NCBI RefSeq assembly: GCF_014196965.1
Contig: NZ_JACIEQ010000004.1
Location: 62,001 to 126,000 of the forward strand
Direction: 5' to 3'
DNA: 64,000 bases
From: Actibacterium naphthalenivorans
GTDB lineage: Bacteria > Pseudomonadota > Alphaproteobacteria > Rhodobacterales > Rhodobacteraceae
This document shows, piece after piece, positions 35,400 to 44,311 of the stretch. Every line of letters starts with the position of its first letter. Position 1 is the first letter of the stretch. Both the position numbers and the translations under genes were made by a program. The notes under the pieces were generated by a model, which was given only the letters and a program-made list of their open reading frames with translations, ran no database searches and was not told the origin of the DNA.

Positions 35400-37073
35400 T
35401 CAGTGCGCGTGGCCCTTGTCCCAGTCTTCGCGCTTGGGGAGCGTTTCGAACGTATGCTCCGGCGGCGGCGACGAGACGGTCCATTCCAGCGTGTCGGCCC
35501 ATTCGTTCCAGTAGTTGTTCTCGGTCACGCGCTTGCCTGCGAACAGGGTGTAGAACACGATGCCGATGAAGAACAGGAAGGACGCGAAGGACAGGAAGGC
35601 GCCCAGGCTCGAGACGTGGTTCCAGTAGGCGAACTGTTCCGGGTAGTCGATGTAGCGGCGCGGCATGCCCTGACGGCCCAGGAAGTGCTGGGGGAAGAAG
35701 GTCAGGTTGGCGCCGATGAACATCATCCAGAAGTGCAGCTTGCCGGCCCATTCGGGATACTGACGCCCCGACATCTTGCCGAAGTAGTAGTAGATACCGG
35801 CGAAGATGGCGAAGACGGCGCCGAGGCTCATCACGTAGTGGAAATGCGCCACCACGTAATAGGTATCGTGCATCGCCCGGTCGATACCGGCCTGGCTGAG
35901 CACGATGCCCGTCACGCCGCCGACGGTGAACAGGAACAGGAAGCCGAAGGCCCAGAGCATCGGCGTCTTGAACTCGATCGAGCCGCCCCACATGGTTGCG
36001 ATCCAGCTGAACACCTTGATGCCGGTGGGCACCGCGATCACCATCGTGGCCAGCATGAAGTAGGATTGCTGGCTCAGCGACAGGCCGGTGGTGTACATGT
36101 GGTGGGCCCAGACGACAAAGCCCAGAACACCGATCGAGACCATCGCGTAGACCATCGGCAGGTAGCCGAAGATCGGCTTTTTCGAGAAGGTCGCGATGAC
36201 GTGGCTGATGATGCCGAAGCCCGGCAGGATGATGATGTAGACCTCGGGGTGACCGAAGAACCACAGGATGTGCTGATACAGGATCGGGTCGCCGCCGCCT
36301 TCGGGCTGGAAGAAGGTGGTGCCGAAGTTGCGGTCTGTCAGCAGCATGGTGATGGCGCCGGCCAGAACCGGCAGCGACAGCAGGATCAGCCAGGAGGTCA
36401 CGAAGATCGACCAGGCGAACAGCGGCACCTTGTGCAGGGTCATGCCCGGCGCGCGCATGTTCAGGAAGGTGGTGATCATGTTGATCGCGCCGAGGATCGA
36501 CGAAGCGCCCGAAACGTGGACGGCGAAGATCGCCAGATCCATCGAATAGCCGCCCTCGTTGGTCGACAGCGGCGGGTAGAGCACCCAGCCCACGCCCGAG
36601 CCCATCTGGCCGTTGCCGCCGGGGCTGAACACCGACAGCACCGCAAGGGTGGTACCGGCGACATAGAGCCAGTAGCTGAGGTTGTTGAGGCGCGGGAACG
36701 CCATGTCGGGCGCGCCGATCTGCAGCGGCATGAAATAGTTGCCGAAGCCGCCGAACAGCGCCGGGATGACCACGAAGAACATCATCAGGATGCCGTGGCC
36801 GGTGATCAGCACGTTCCAGAGATGGCCGTTGGGCGAGCAGTTTTCCGGTGCCTGGGGAAGAAAGCTCATCCCCTCCATGCACATGTACTGTACGCCGGGG
36901 GTCATCAGCTCCATCCGCATGTAGACCGTGAAGGCGACGGAGACGAAGCCCACGATGCCCGCGGTGAAGAGATAGAGGATGCCGATGTCTTTGTGATTCG
37001 TGGACATGAACCACCGGGTGAAGAACCCCCGCTGGTCGTGCGCGTCGTGGCCGTGAATGGCTGCGTCTGCCAT
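35400..37073 (-). CDS. ctaD: Cytochrome c oxidase subunit I (aa3 type)
   Basis: A 557-aa heme-copper oxidase subunit. The start at 37073 follows GGGAGG; the longer frame adds 82 unrelated residues. There are twelve TM helices. Key residues are seen: low-spin heme a ligand in [12 protein letters not shown], the CuB His with cross-linked Tyr in [16 protein letters not shown], the CuB His pair in [10 protein letters not shown], and heme ligands in [14 protein letters not shown]. The D- and K-channel regions look canonical. It acts in the inner membrane, reducing O2 with electrons from cytochrome c and pumping protons. ctaC, ctaE and assembly genes are not adjacent here, as in other Rhodobacteraceae where ctaD stands apart. 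Confidence 0.97.
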   Translation of the reverse strand: MADAAIHGHDAHDQRGFFTRWFMSTNHKDIGILYLFTAGIVGFVSVAFTVYMRMELMTPGVQYMCMEGMSFLPQAPENCSPNGHLWNVLITGHGILMMFFVVIPALFGGFGNYFMPLQIGAPDMAFPRLNNLSYWLYVAGTTLAVLSVFSPGGNGQMGSGVGWVLYPPLSTNEGGYSMDLAIFAVHVSGASSILGAINMITTFLNMRAPGMTLHKVPLFAWSIFVTSWLILLSLPVLAGAITMLLTDRNFGTTFFQPEGGGDPILYQHILWFFGHPEVYIIILPGFGIISHVIATFSKKPIFGYLPMVYAMVSIGVLGFVVWAHHMYTTGLSLSQQSYFMLATMVIAVPTGIKVFSWIATMWGGSIEFKTPMLWAFGFLFLFTVGGVTGIVLSQAGIDRAMHDTYYVVAHFHYVMSLGAVFAIFAGIYYYFGKMSGRQYPEWAGKLHFWMMFIGANLTFFPQHFLGRQGMPRRYIDYPEQFAYWNHVSSLGAFLSFASFLFFIGIVFYTLFAGKRVTENNYWNEWADTLEWTVSSPPPEHTFETLPKREDWDKGHAH

Positions 37074-37442
37074 ACTATGCCTCCCGTTCATATGTGTTGA
37101 TGCGGACGGATCTGCATCCGGCCGCGTGTTCCCTGCGCACGCTTTTAATCCGCGTCGCGGGTCTGGGCAATGCTCCGTAACGCCGCATGGGCCGATTTTC
37201 CTGCGCCAGCCCGCCAAGATATCTGCATTTCTGAATGTGAAAGCCGCCATATGGCGGTGCGCCACCCGCTTTCCGAAGGGTGCCCCGTGCAGGGCCTCCA
37301 ATTCTTGAACCGACTTCAAAGAGTTACATTTTTGAGCGGGTCACGCCGAATCACGGGAGACGGGCCAGGGCACCTTATGCGTCTGCGGTGGCAGCCGGCG
37401 CAGATCACACTGATCCCCGCTGCCGGCGATTTCATTCTGAGG
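37074..37442. promoter_or_regulatory. 369-bp gap between ctaD and lipB with a 14-bp palindrome
   Basis: No gene is supported here. On the minus strand the region must carry the ctaD promoter; a TTGCCC with TTAAAA 16 bp downstream (37170-37143) is a possible match. CCGCCATATGGCGG (37244-37257) is a perfect 14-bp palindrome and could be an operator. The run-in frames toward 37319 have no start or codon support. Confidence 0.35.
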
Positions 37443-38099
37443 TCAGGCCACCGGCCCGAAATGATCCGCGAAGGTCTTTTTCAGCGCCACGTCGACATCC
37501 CCCATCGTGACCGGCAGGCCCAGATCGACAAGGCTGGTGACGCCGTGGTCGCGGATGCCGCAAGGCACGATGCCGCCGAAATGGGAAAGATCGGGTTCGA
37601 CATTGATCGACAGCCCGTGAAAGCTGACCCATCTGCGCAGGCGGATGCCGATCGCCGCGATCTTGTCTTCGCGCGCTGTGCCGTCGGGCAGCGGCGGCTT
37701 GTCGTCGCGCACCACCCAGACGCCGACGCGGCCCTCGCGCTTTTCGCCTTTGACGTTGAATTCGCCGAGCGTGGCGATGACCCAATCCTCGAGGTTTTGC
37801 ACGAATTGCCGGACGTCGCGGCCACGTGCGCCGACATCCAGCATGACATAGGCGACGCGCTGGCCCGGCCCGTGATAGGTGTATTGGCCGCCGCGTTTCG
37901 TGACGTGAACGGGAAACCGGCCGGGTTCTGTCAGATCCTCGGGGCGGGCGGAGGTGCCGGCGGTGTAGAGCGGCGGGTGTTCGACCAGCCAGATCGCCTC
38001 TCCTGCCTGGCCGGCCGCGATGGCGGCGGCGCGCGCCTCCATCTCCGCGACGGCGGTTTCATAGGGGGTGAGGCCCGGCGATGTCAGCCAATCAACCAT
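37443..38099 (-). CDS. lipB: Lipoyl(octanoyl) transferase
   Basis: A 218-aa LipB that moves octanoyl groups from acyl carrier protein to lipoyl domains of 2-oxoacid dehydrogenases and GcvH. The start at 38099 gives [21 protein letters not shown], the usual N-terminus, though no clear Shine-Dalgarno is seen and a GTG 16 codons earlier is possible. Conserved [12 protein letters not shown] (about 70-81), [12 protein letters not shown] (Lys of the catalytic dyad) and [14 protein letters not shown] (Cys of the dyad). lipA is not near. Confidence 0.95.
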   Translation of the reverse strand: MVDWLTSPGLTPYETAVAEMEARAAAIAAGQAGEAIWLVEHPPLYTAGTSARPEDLTEPGRFPVHVTKRGGQYTYHGPGQRVAYVMLDVGARGRDVRQFVQNLEDWVIATLGEFNVKGEKREGRVGVWVVRDDKPPLPDGTAREDKIAAIGIRLRRWVSFHGLSINVEPDLSHFGGIVPCGIRDHGVTSLVDLGLPVTMGDVDVALKKTFADHFGPVA

Positions 38100-38171
38100 A
38101 AAATGCGCCAATCCCGGCTTGACAGCGACCCCGTGACGCAGGGACACTTGATTAAGGTTATTTTCAGCACA

Positions 38172-38191
38172 GGGCCGCCCGCGGAGGCGGC
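38172..38191 (+). other. GC-rich hairpin in the leader of the secreted peptidoglycan-binding gene
   Basis: GGCCGCC (38173-38179) pairs with GGCGGCC (38186-38192) around a 6-nt loop, ending about 11 nt before the GGAGG of the 458-aa protein. It has no T-run, so a leader RNA stem is more likely than a terminator. Confidence 0.35.
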
Positions 38192-38213
38192 CGATGATTT
38201 ACGGAGGAATGTC

Positions 38214-39590
38214 ATGTTCATGCGTCAGATTGCAATAGCGGCCATGGCCGCTTCGATGGCAGCCGCGCCCACCAGCCGTGCCCTGGCAGATGCCGGCGAC
38301 GTCGCCGCCGGTGTATTGCTCGGGGTCATCGGCTCGGCCGCGGTGAATTCCGCGAACAAGCAGAAGACCACGACCACGCGAAAGGTCTATGTGGCATCCT
38401 CGGCCCAGCGGGCGCAGAACCGCGAGGTTCAGACCTCGCTCAACTATTTCGGGTTTCCCGCCGGAACGCCGGACGGGGTTCTGGGGCGCAACTCGCGCTC
38501 TGCGATTTCCCAGTATCAGGCGTTCATGGGCTATCCTCCGACCGGCCAGCTGACGGAATATGAGCGGGTGTTCCTGAGCTCTTCGTATCATCGCGCGATC
38601 TCGGGCGGGCCGGCCACGATGCAGGCCGCGGCGTCGAACCCGATGGGGATCAAGGGTCTGCTCAAGACCTATCAGCAGGAATCGATGGGCGGTGGCGCCA
38701 CGATGGCGGCCACCGCGCCGGTATCGCCCTATGCGAATGCCGTGGCACCACAGGGTGAGCCGACCGTCATCGTCGTGGCGCCGAAAGCGGAAGCACCCGC
38801 ACCCGCGCCGGTCGCCGTTGTGGCGCCTGCCGAGACCGCGACGCAGGCAGAGGCCGCGCCTCTGCCCAGCTTCGGCGCCGCGGCACTGCCCAATTTCATG
38901 GGCCCGGGCGAGAGCCTGTCGCTTGCGTCGCATTGCAACAAGATCAGCCTGCTGACGAACACCAATGGTGGCTTCGTGACCGAAGCGACGATGACCGACG
39001 CGAATTTCGCGCTGAACGAACAGTTCTGCCTGGCGCGGACCTATGCCATCGCGCTGGGGGAGGAGCTTTCCTCGCAGGTGCAGGGGGTGACGAAGGATCA
39101 GATCGCCACGCAATGCGAGGCTCTGGGGCCGGCGCTGAAGGATCAGGTTGCGTCCATGTCGCTGCGCCCGGAAGCGGAGGTGATGCAGGAGGTGGGGCAG
39201 TTCGTGCTTCAGTCCGGCATGTCGCCGGCGCAGCTTGCCGGCACCGCGAAGATCTGCCTGTCGGTCGGGTATCGCACCGACAACATGGATGTGGCGCTTG
39301 CCTCGGGGCTGTTGCTGATGGTGCTGGGCGAGCAGGTTTACGGCGAGCTTCTGGGCCATCACCTGAGCCAGGGGTTCGGCACGTCCAAACGGCCCGACCT
39401 TGCGCTGGCGTGGTATCAGTCGGGGCTGGATGCGATCGCGGCCGGCGCCAAGCCGGTGTTCGCGCCCGGCCAGCCGGAGCGCACCGGGCTGATCCGCAAG
39501 GCGGCCTATCAGTTGAACGGCGGCGGCCAGTCGGCACCGGCGACGGCGCCGCAGCCCGTGGCGCTGCCGACCTTTTCGGTGGAGAACTGA
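38214..39590 (+). CDS. Secreted protein with peptidoglycan-binding domain and C-terminal helical repeat-like region
   Basis: A 458-aa product. The ATG at 38214 follows GGAGGA; the long upstream frame is an artefact across lipB. Signal peptide MFMRQIAIAAMAASMAAAPTSRALAD (cleavage about 25). Residues about 30-45 resemble a Gly-zipper. A PG_binding_1-like domain lies at about 65-125 (REVQTSLNYFGFPAGTPDGVLGRNSRSAISQYQAFMGY), similar to the one in the 568-aa pseudo-protease here. Then a Pro/Ala linker (about 165-225) and a C-terminal alpha-helical region (about 240-425) with Cys in HCNKI, QFCLARTY, TQCEALG and KICLSVGY. No enzyme motif seen. Probably a periplasmic envelope protein of unknown role. 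Confidence 0.8.
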   Translation: MFMRQIAIAAMAASMAAAPTSRALADAGDVAAGVLLGVIGSAAVNSANKQKTTTTRKVYVASSAQRAQNREVQTSLNYFGFPAGTPDGVLGRNSRSAISQYQAFMGYPPTGQLTEYERVFLSSSYHRAISGGPATMQAAASNPMGIKGLLKTYQQESMGGGATMAATAPVSPYANAVAPQGEPTVIVVAPKAEAPAPAPVAVVAPAETATQAEAAPLPSFGAAALPNFMGPGESLSLASHCNKISLLTNTNGGFVTEATMTDANFALNEQFCLARTYAIALGEELSSQVQGVTKDQIATQCEALGPALKDQVASMSLRPEAEVMQEVGQFVLQSGMSPAQLAGTAKICLSVGYRTDNMDVALASGLLLMVLGEQVYGELLGHHLSQGFGTSKRPDLALAWYQSGLDAIAAGAKPVFAPGQPERTGLIRKAAYQLNGGGQSAPATAPQPVALPTFSVEN

Positions 39591-39600
39591 TCTGACCGCG

Positions 39601-39640
39601 GGCGGCCTGTGGAGGGGAGACTTCGGCGGGCCGCCTTCTT
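39601..39640 (+). terminator. Possible terminator after the 458-aa secreted protein gene
   Basis: GGCGGCC (39601-39607) pairs with GGCCGCC (39629-39635) followed by TTCTTT. The loop is long (21 nt), so the call is tentative, but it sits 10 bp after the stop codon. Confidence 0.4.
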
Positions 39641-39654
39641 TCGAAAAAACCCAC

Positions 39655-39683
39655 TTCACATCGCTATGGCCTTTCGCTATGTA
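39655..39683 (+). promoter_or_regulatory. Promoter of tRNA-Leu(GAG)
   Basis: TTCACA (39655-39660), a 17-bp spacer and TATGTA (39678-39683); a transcription start near 39690 is 16 bp before the mature tRNA. Confidence 0.5.
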
Positions 39684-39705
39684 ACCGCGCACTACCTGAT
39701 CACGT

Positions 39706-39791
39706 GCGGTCGTGGCGGAATGGTAGACGCGCAGCGTTGAGGTCGCTGTGGGGTAACTCCCGTGGAAGTTCGAGTCTTCTCGACCGCACCA
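39706..39791 (+). tRNA. tRNA-Leu (anticodon GAG), CCA encoded
   Basis: Acceptor stem GCGGTCG (39706-39712) pairs with CGACCGC (39781-39787), discriminator A and encoded CCA (39789-39791). Anticodon stem CAGCG/CGCTG encloses the loop TTGAGGT, giving GAG (39739-39741) that reads CUC/CUU codons. A long variable arm follows (GGGTAACTCCC), as expected for tRNA-Leu, then the TTCGAGT loop of the T-arm. Confidence 0.95.
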
Positions 39792-40008
39792 TTTTCAGCA
39801 CGCGGGCGTGCTGATGTCAGTTCACAGTGCCGCCGCCGTTTTCATCGGCCCCGGCATTTCGCCCGCCAGCACAGCCTTGAGATCCCGACTTTCCGGCACG
39901 GTGCCGGAACGCCGCGCGCGGGTGGCGAAAGCCGCGCTCACGCCGATGTGCGCGCGTCGGCGCATTTGCGGGATGGCGTTTTGCGGCGCGCGGCGTAGTC
40001 TGTGCCGC

Positions 40009-40689
40009 ATGCGCGCAGTGACCACCACCCGTTCCGGTTACAGCCGGGCTGAATTCCTGTCCGACGCGGCGGTTCATGTCGTGGGGCTGTCGGCTGTGCT
40101 TGTGGCGGTTCCGGTGCTTGTGACGCTGGCCGTGCTCTGGCGTGGCGATCCGGCGGCGATGCTGGGCACGGCGATCTACGGTGTGACCCTGATCGCGATG
40201 ATCCTGTGTTCGGCTCTCTATCACATGGTGCGGCGTGACGCCTGGAGCGGCCTTCTGCGCCGGCTTGATCACGCGGCGATCTATTTCAAGATCGCGGGAA
40301 CCTACACGCCCTTCACGCTTTTGTCGGGCGGGCAGGGCGCGGTTCTGCTGACCGGCCTGTGGGGCGCGGCGCTGGCCGGATCGGCCCTGCGCATTTTCCG
40401 GCCGGGCCGGTTTCGGTGGATCGCCTTTGCGCTTTACCTCGTCATGGGGTGGGCCGGGGTGTTTGCGGGCTGGCCGGTGCTGGGCACGCTTTCCCGCCCC
40501 GTCGTCGCGCTGATCGTCACCGGCGGCATTCTCTACACCATCGGCACGGCGTTTTTCCTGTGCAGGGTTCTGCCCTTCCACAACACGATCTGGCATGTGT
40601 TCGTGCTGGTCGCCACCGCCATTTTCTATGCCGCCGTGGTGGTGCATCTGGCCGACACTTCCGTGCACGTGGCGATGGCGGGCTCTTAG
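40009..40689 (+). CDS. Hemolysin III / YqfA (PAQR-like) family membrane protein
   Basis: A 226-aa protein with seven hydrophobic helices. The ATG at 40009 is the family-consistent start; the 67-residue extension runs back into the tRNA. Family motifs: YSRAEFLSDAAVHVVGL (start), CSALYHMV (conserved Ser/His) in helix 2, RRLDHAAIYFKIAGTYTPFT (Asp/His region) and a C-terminal FHNTIWHVFVLVATAIFYAAV (His residues that form the metal site with the others). Despite the name there is no evidence of haemolysis; the family is related to PAQR-type metal-dependent membrane hydrolases and linked to lipid homeostasis. Confidence 0.88.
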   Translation: MRAVTTTRSGYSRAEFLSDAAVHVVGLSAVLVAVPVLVTLAVLWRGDPAAMLGTAIYGVTLIAMILCSALYHMVRRDAWSGLLRRLDHAAIYFKIAGTYTPFTLLSGGQGAVLLTGLWGAALAGSALRIFRPGRFRWIAFALYLVMGWAGVFAGWPVLGTLSRPVVALIVTGGILYTIGTAFFLCRVLPFHNTIWHVFVLVATAIFYAAVVVHLADTSVHVAMAGS

Positions 40690-40813
40690 GCCCGCCGCGG
40701 TTATGACAGATCGCCGCATGGCCCCCTGGGCGCAGCGCCCGTCACGTCACTGTCAGACGTGAGGTTTACGATTTGCTCTCAGAAGCAACTCAGACAACCC
40801 ATGAGGTGAAACG

Positions 40814-42562
40814 ATGTCTCTTCGCACCAGATTATTCTCCGCCACAGCCCTGATCACGATGCCGTTCATGGCCGCCGCGAGCGATCTTGCCTTCGCCCCG
40901 GTGCCCTTTGCGGCGGATGATGCCGCCAAGCGCGCCGTCATCGCCTCGGACAGCGTGATGATCGACGGTCAGAGCCACAAGATCGGCTATCACGTGATTG
41001 CCCGCTCCGGCGACAAGCTGGGCGAGGGCACGTTTGCCGGGCTTGTCGATCAGACCGGCGCCATCGTCAAATCCCCCGACGGGTCCGAGCATATCTCGGT
41101 CGATGCCGATTTCACCTCGCTGCTGCCGGTGGGGGGCAAGCTGTTCTCGATCACGCATTTCGAATCGCGCCCCGGCGCGATGTATCTGACCGAGCTGGAG
41201 CAGGCTGCCGACGGCACCCTGACCGCCGTTTCGACCAAGCCGGTGGATTTCGCGGCCTATGGTGGCCTGTGGGTTCCCTGCGCCGGTTCGGTGACGCCAT
41301 GGGGCACGCATCTGGGCTCGGAGGAATATCCCGCAGACGCCCGCGCCATCGAGGCCGCGGCGTCGCTGGACGAGGTCGACGATTATTACAAGCCGATGGT
41401 GCGTTTTCAGGGTTTGACGCCGGAAACCATGACGCTGGAAGAGTTCCGCACCGCCTATAACGCGTATCGCTATGGCTATCCGGTCGAGGTGAGCGTGACC
41501 GAGGCGGGCGAGGCGACCCCGGTCAAGCATTTTGCCATGGGGCGGGTCGCTGTCGAGCTGGCCTATGTGATGCCCGACGAGAAAACCGCCTATATCTCGG
41601 ATGACGGCACCAATGTCGGCCTGTTCATGTTCGTGGCCGACACGGCGGGCGATCTGTCTTCGGGCATGCTCTATGCCGCGAAATGGAACCAGACCTCGGA
41701 CGAGGGCGCGGGTGCGGCCGATCTGGAATGGATCGAGCTGGGCCACGCGGATGATGCCGCCATTCAGGCGGAAATCGAGGCGGGCACGAAGTTCGCCGAC
41801 ATGTTCGAGACCGCCGATATCGCCGAGGATGGCAGTTGCGCGGAGGGCTTCCTGCCCTCCAATGCCGAAGGGCGCGCCGAATGCCTGCAGGTCAAGCCGG
41901 GCATGGAGGCCGTTGCCTCGCGTCTGGAGGCGCGGCGCTATGCGTCGATGATGGGGGCCACCACCGAGTTCCGAAAGATGGAAGGCATCACCTATAACCC
42001 CGAGGCCGGCGTGGTTTATCTGGCGATGTCGGAAGTGGCCAAGGGCATGGAAGACGGCGACAAGAACGATCTGGGCGGCCGCAACGACATCCGCCTGACG
42101 CAGAACAGCTGCGGCGCGGTCTATGAGCTGGGGCTGGATGACAGCTTCCGCGCGACCTCGGCCACGGCCATCGTCGCGGGCGAGCCGATGACATATGCCG
42201 ATGACTCGCCCTATGCCGGCAACACCTGTGATGTCGACGGTATCGCCAACCCCGACAACATCACCTACATCCCCGGAACCGATACGCTGATCATCGGCGA
42301 GGATACCGGATCGGGCCACCAGAACGACGCGATCTGGGCGATGAACCTGGGCTCGGGCGCGCTGACCCGCATCTTCTCGACCCCCTACGGGTCGGAGACG
42401 ACCTCGCCCTACTGGTATTCCGACATCAACGGCCACGGCTATCTGATGGCGGTGGTTCAGCATCCCTACGGTGAATCCGACGAAGACAAGCTGCAGGATG
42501 CCGCCGACGCCCGCGCCTATGTGGGCTATGTCGGCCCGTTCCCGGCGCTGTTGTCGAACTAG
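40814..42562 (+). CDS. PhoX-like (DUF839) secreted protein
   Basis: A 582-aa protein with a Sec signal (MSLRTRLFSATALITMPFMAAASD), not the twin-arginine signal of classical PhoX. The PhoX hallmark is present: CAGSVTPWGTHLGSEE, with Cys156, TPWGT at 161-165 and a Glu pair at 170-171. Later metal-site-like segments are ITYNPEAGVVYLAMSE, NSCGAVYELGLDD, IANPDNITYIPGTDTLIIGEDTG and the C-terminal SPYWYSDINGHGYLMAVVQHP. Classical PhoX is a Ca/Fe-dependent periplasmic phosphatase. Whether this protein hydrolyses phosphoesters is not established. It is 80 bp upstream of a diheme protein gene in the same direction. No full Pho box found upstream. Confidence 0.85.
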   Translation: MSLRTRLFSATALITMPFMAAASDLAFAPVPFAADDAAKRAVIASDSVMIDGQSHKIGYHVIARSGDKLGEGTFAGLVDQTGAIVKSPDGSEHISVDADFTSLLPVGGKLFSITHFESRPGAMYLTELEQAADGTLTAVSTKPVDFAAYGGLWVPCAGSVTPWGTHLGSEEYPADARAIEAAASLDEVDDYYKPMVRFQGLTPETMTLEEFRTAYNAYRYGYPVEVSVTEAGEATPVKHFAMGRVAVELAYVMPDEKTAYISDDGTNVGLFMFVADTAGDLSSGMLYAAKWNQTSDEGAGAADLEWIELGHADDAAIQAEIEAGTKFADMFETADIAEDGSCAEGFLPSNAEGRAECLQVKPGMEAVASRLEARRYASMMGATTEFRKMEGITYNPEAGVVYLAMSEVAKGMEDGDKNDLGGRNDIRLTQNSCGAVYELGLDDSFRATSATAIVAGEPMTYADDSPYAGNTCDVDGIANPDNITYIPGTDTLIIGEDTGSGHQNDAIWAMNLGSGALTRIFSTPYGSETTSPYWYSDINGHGYLMAVVQHPYGESDEDKLQDAADARAYVGYVGPFPALLSN

Positions 42563-42594
42563 GGCGCGACCGGCCCTGCGATGAATGCATGTTT

Positions 42595-42620
42595 GCGGGG
42601 CCCGGTTCTGCGGGCCCTGC
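42595..42620 (+). other. Intercistronic hairpin between PhoX-like and diheme genes
   Basis: GCGGGGCCC (42595-42603) pairs with GGGCCCTGC (42612-42620, one G-U) around an 8-nt loop, 23 bp before the diheme gene start. There is no T-run, so it is more likely an mRNA stability or attenuation element than a terminator. Confidence 0.35.
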
Positions 42621-42642
42621 GAGACCTTCCGGGAGAGATCCG

Positions 42643-44295
42643 ATGCGCAAATTCCGCTACCCGGCCCTTGCGCTGCTGATGGCCGCCCCGGCCATGGCGG
42701 CCGACCTGACCGGCAAGGCCCTGACCAACCCGACGGCTTACATCCCCTCGCAATGCTATACCGCTACCGAGGATGAGGCAGGGGGGGTGCATAACCCCTG
42801 TTTCACCTGCCACGTCCGCTCGCGCGCGCCGCATTACATCAATGATCAGGATCTGCAGCAGGCCTATTCCTTTCCCGGGCCGGCGCTGAAGAACCCGTGG
42901 ACGAACCTCTTTGTCGATCGCACGTCGGCGGTGCTGGGCACCCCCGACGACGAGATCCTGGCCTATGTGCGCGACGACAATTACCACGACGGTGCGGGCG
43001 GTATCGCGCTGGCGGCGCGGCTGGCCGATCTTCCGGCGGGCTGGGATGCGGATGGCGACGGCGCTTGGGCGGGGTTTGTCCCCGATGCCAATTACCGCTT
43101 CGACGCCGAGGGGTTCGATCTGGATGCCGCCGGGCGGATGACCGGATGGCGGGCCTTTGCCTATCAGCCGCTTCCGGGCACGTTCTGGCCGACCAACGGG
43201 TCGACCGATGATGTGATGATCCGGCTGCCCGTGCCCTTTCGCGCCGCCGCCGACGGCACGCCGGATCGCGGGATCTACAAGCTCAACCTCGCCATCACCG
43301 AGGCCTTGATCAAGCGCCGCGACGTGGGCATCGCCCCCGCCGACGAGGCCGCGCTTGGCGTCGATCTGGATCTGGACGGCCGGATCGGCACGGCCACGCG
43401 GGTTGGTTTCGTGTTTCCGCCCGAGGACGGCAAGGCGATGCATTATGTCGGCCGGGCGGGCGTGATGCAGGAGGCGGGCACCGCCCGTCTGGCGGCGGGG
43501 CTTTACCCGGAGGGCACCGAGTTTCTGCACACGGTGCGCTATCTCGATCCGGTCGAGGGCGGCATCGCCATGGCGCCGCGCATCAAGGAGGTGCGCTATA
43601 TGGTCAAGACCCGCTGGCAAACCTATTTCGACCGTCAGGAAGGCGCGCTGGCCGAAGCCAAGGAGCGCGCGGATTTCCCCGACCGGATCGCCCTGTTCGA
43701 TGGCAATGTCGAAACCGGCATCTCGAACGGCACCGGCTGGCGGCTGCAGGGGTTCATCGAGGATGCGCAGGGCGAGCTGCGCCCCCAGACCTTCGAAGAG
43801 ACGGTGTTCTGCATGGGCTGCCACGGGGGTATCGGTGTCACCGACGACGATACTTTCGCCTTCCCCCGCAAACTGGACAACAGCGCCTTTCAGGGTGGAT
43901 GGGCGCATTGGACGCAAGGCCGGGGATTGCGCGGCGTTCCGGAACTGATCCGCGAGGATGGCAGCCCGGAATACGCCCATTATCTGCGCGCGAACGGGGC
44001 GGGCGACGAGTTTCGCGGCAACATGGAGCTTCTCGAGGCCTGGCTCGACGATCAGGGGCAGCTTGACGACGACCGCGCCGAAGGGTTTCGGGACGATATC
44101 GCGGCACTGCTCTACCCCTCGGCAAAGCGGGCGCTGGCGCTGAACGTGGCCTACCGCGAGATCGTGCGCGAGCAAAGCTTCATCCGTGGGCGGGACGCGA
44201 CCATCGTGCCGCAGGGCAACGTGCACCGCGAGGTGACGCAGGACCGGCAAACCGGTGTGATCAAGCCGGAGAGACCGTGGTATGGCGCCGACTGA
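42643..44295 (+). CDS. Secreted diheme c-type protein, hypothetical
   Basis: A 550-aa protein. The ATG at 42643 follows GGGAGAG and opens a Sec signal (MRKFRYPALALLMAAPAMAAD, cleavage about 20). Two c-type heme motifs, CFTCH (53-57) and CMGCH (390-394), sit far apart. The protein also has many Asp/Glu-rich segments (WDADGDGAWAGF, DLDLDGRIGTATR), aromatic and His residues between them, and repeated ALYP-type motifs near the C-terminus. No known cytochrome family is recognised; it is longer than usual diheme proteins such as MauG-type peroxidases (about 350 aa). It likely sits in the periplasm as an electron carrier or oxidoreductase and shares an operon with the PhoX-like gene. Confidence 0.8.
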   Translation: MRKFRYPALALLMAAPAMAADLTGKALTNPTAYIPSQCYTATEDEAGGVHNPCFTCHVRSRAPHYINDQDLQQAYSFPGPALKNPWTNLFVDRTSAVLGTPDDEILAYVRDDNYHDGAGGIALAARLADLPAGWDADGDGAWAGFVPDANYRFDAEGFDLDAAGRMTGWRAFAYQPLPGTFWPTNGSTDDVMIRLPVPFRAAADGTPDRGIYKLNLAITEALIKRRDVGIAPADEAALGVDLDLDGRIGTATRVGFVFPPEDGKAMHYVGRAGVMQEAGTARLAAGLYPEGTEFLHTVRYLDPVEGGIAMAPRIKEVRYMVKTRWQTYFDRQEGALAEAKERADFPDRIALFDGNVETGISNGTGWRLQGFIEDAQGELRPQTFEETVFCMGCHGGIGVTDDDTFAFPRKLDNSAFQGGWAHWTQGRGLRGVPELIREDGSPEYAHYLRANGAGDEFRGNMELLEAWLDDQGQLDDDRAEGFRDDIAALLYPSAKRALALNVAYREIVREQSFIRGRDATIVPQGNVHREVTQDRQTGVIKPERPWYGAD

Positions 44296-44311
44296 GCGTT
44301 CAGGCCCCGGC

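Noticed and set aside
38145-38165. An FNR-type box near TTGATTAAGGTTAT
   Set aside because: The right half-site (ATCAA) is missing.
40009-40689. Haemolysin function for the hemolysin-III family protein
   Set aside because: The family name is historic; no toxin features are visible.
40690-40813. A Pho box upstream of the PhoX-like gene
   Set aside because: Only single half-sites (CTGTCA, TGACAG) with wrong spacing.
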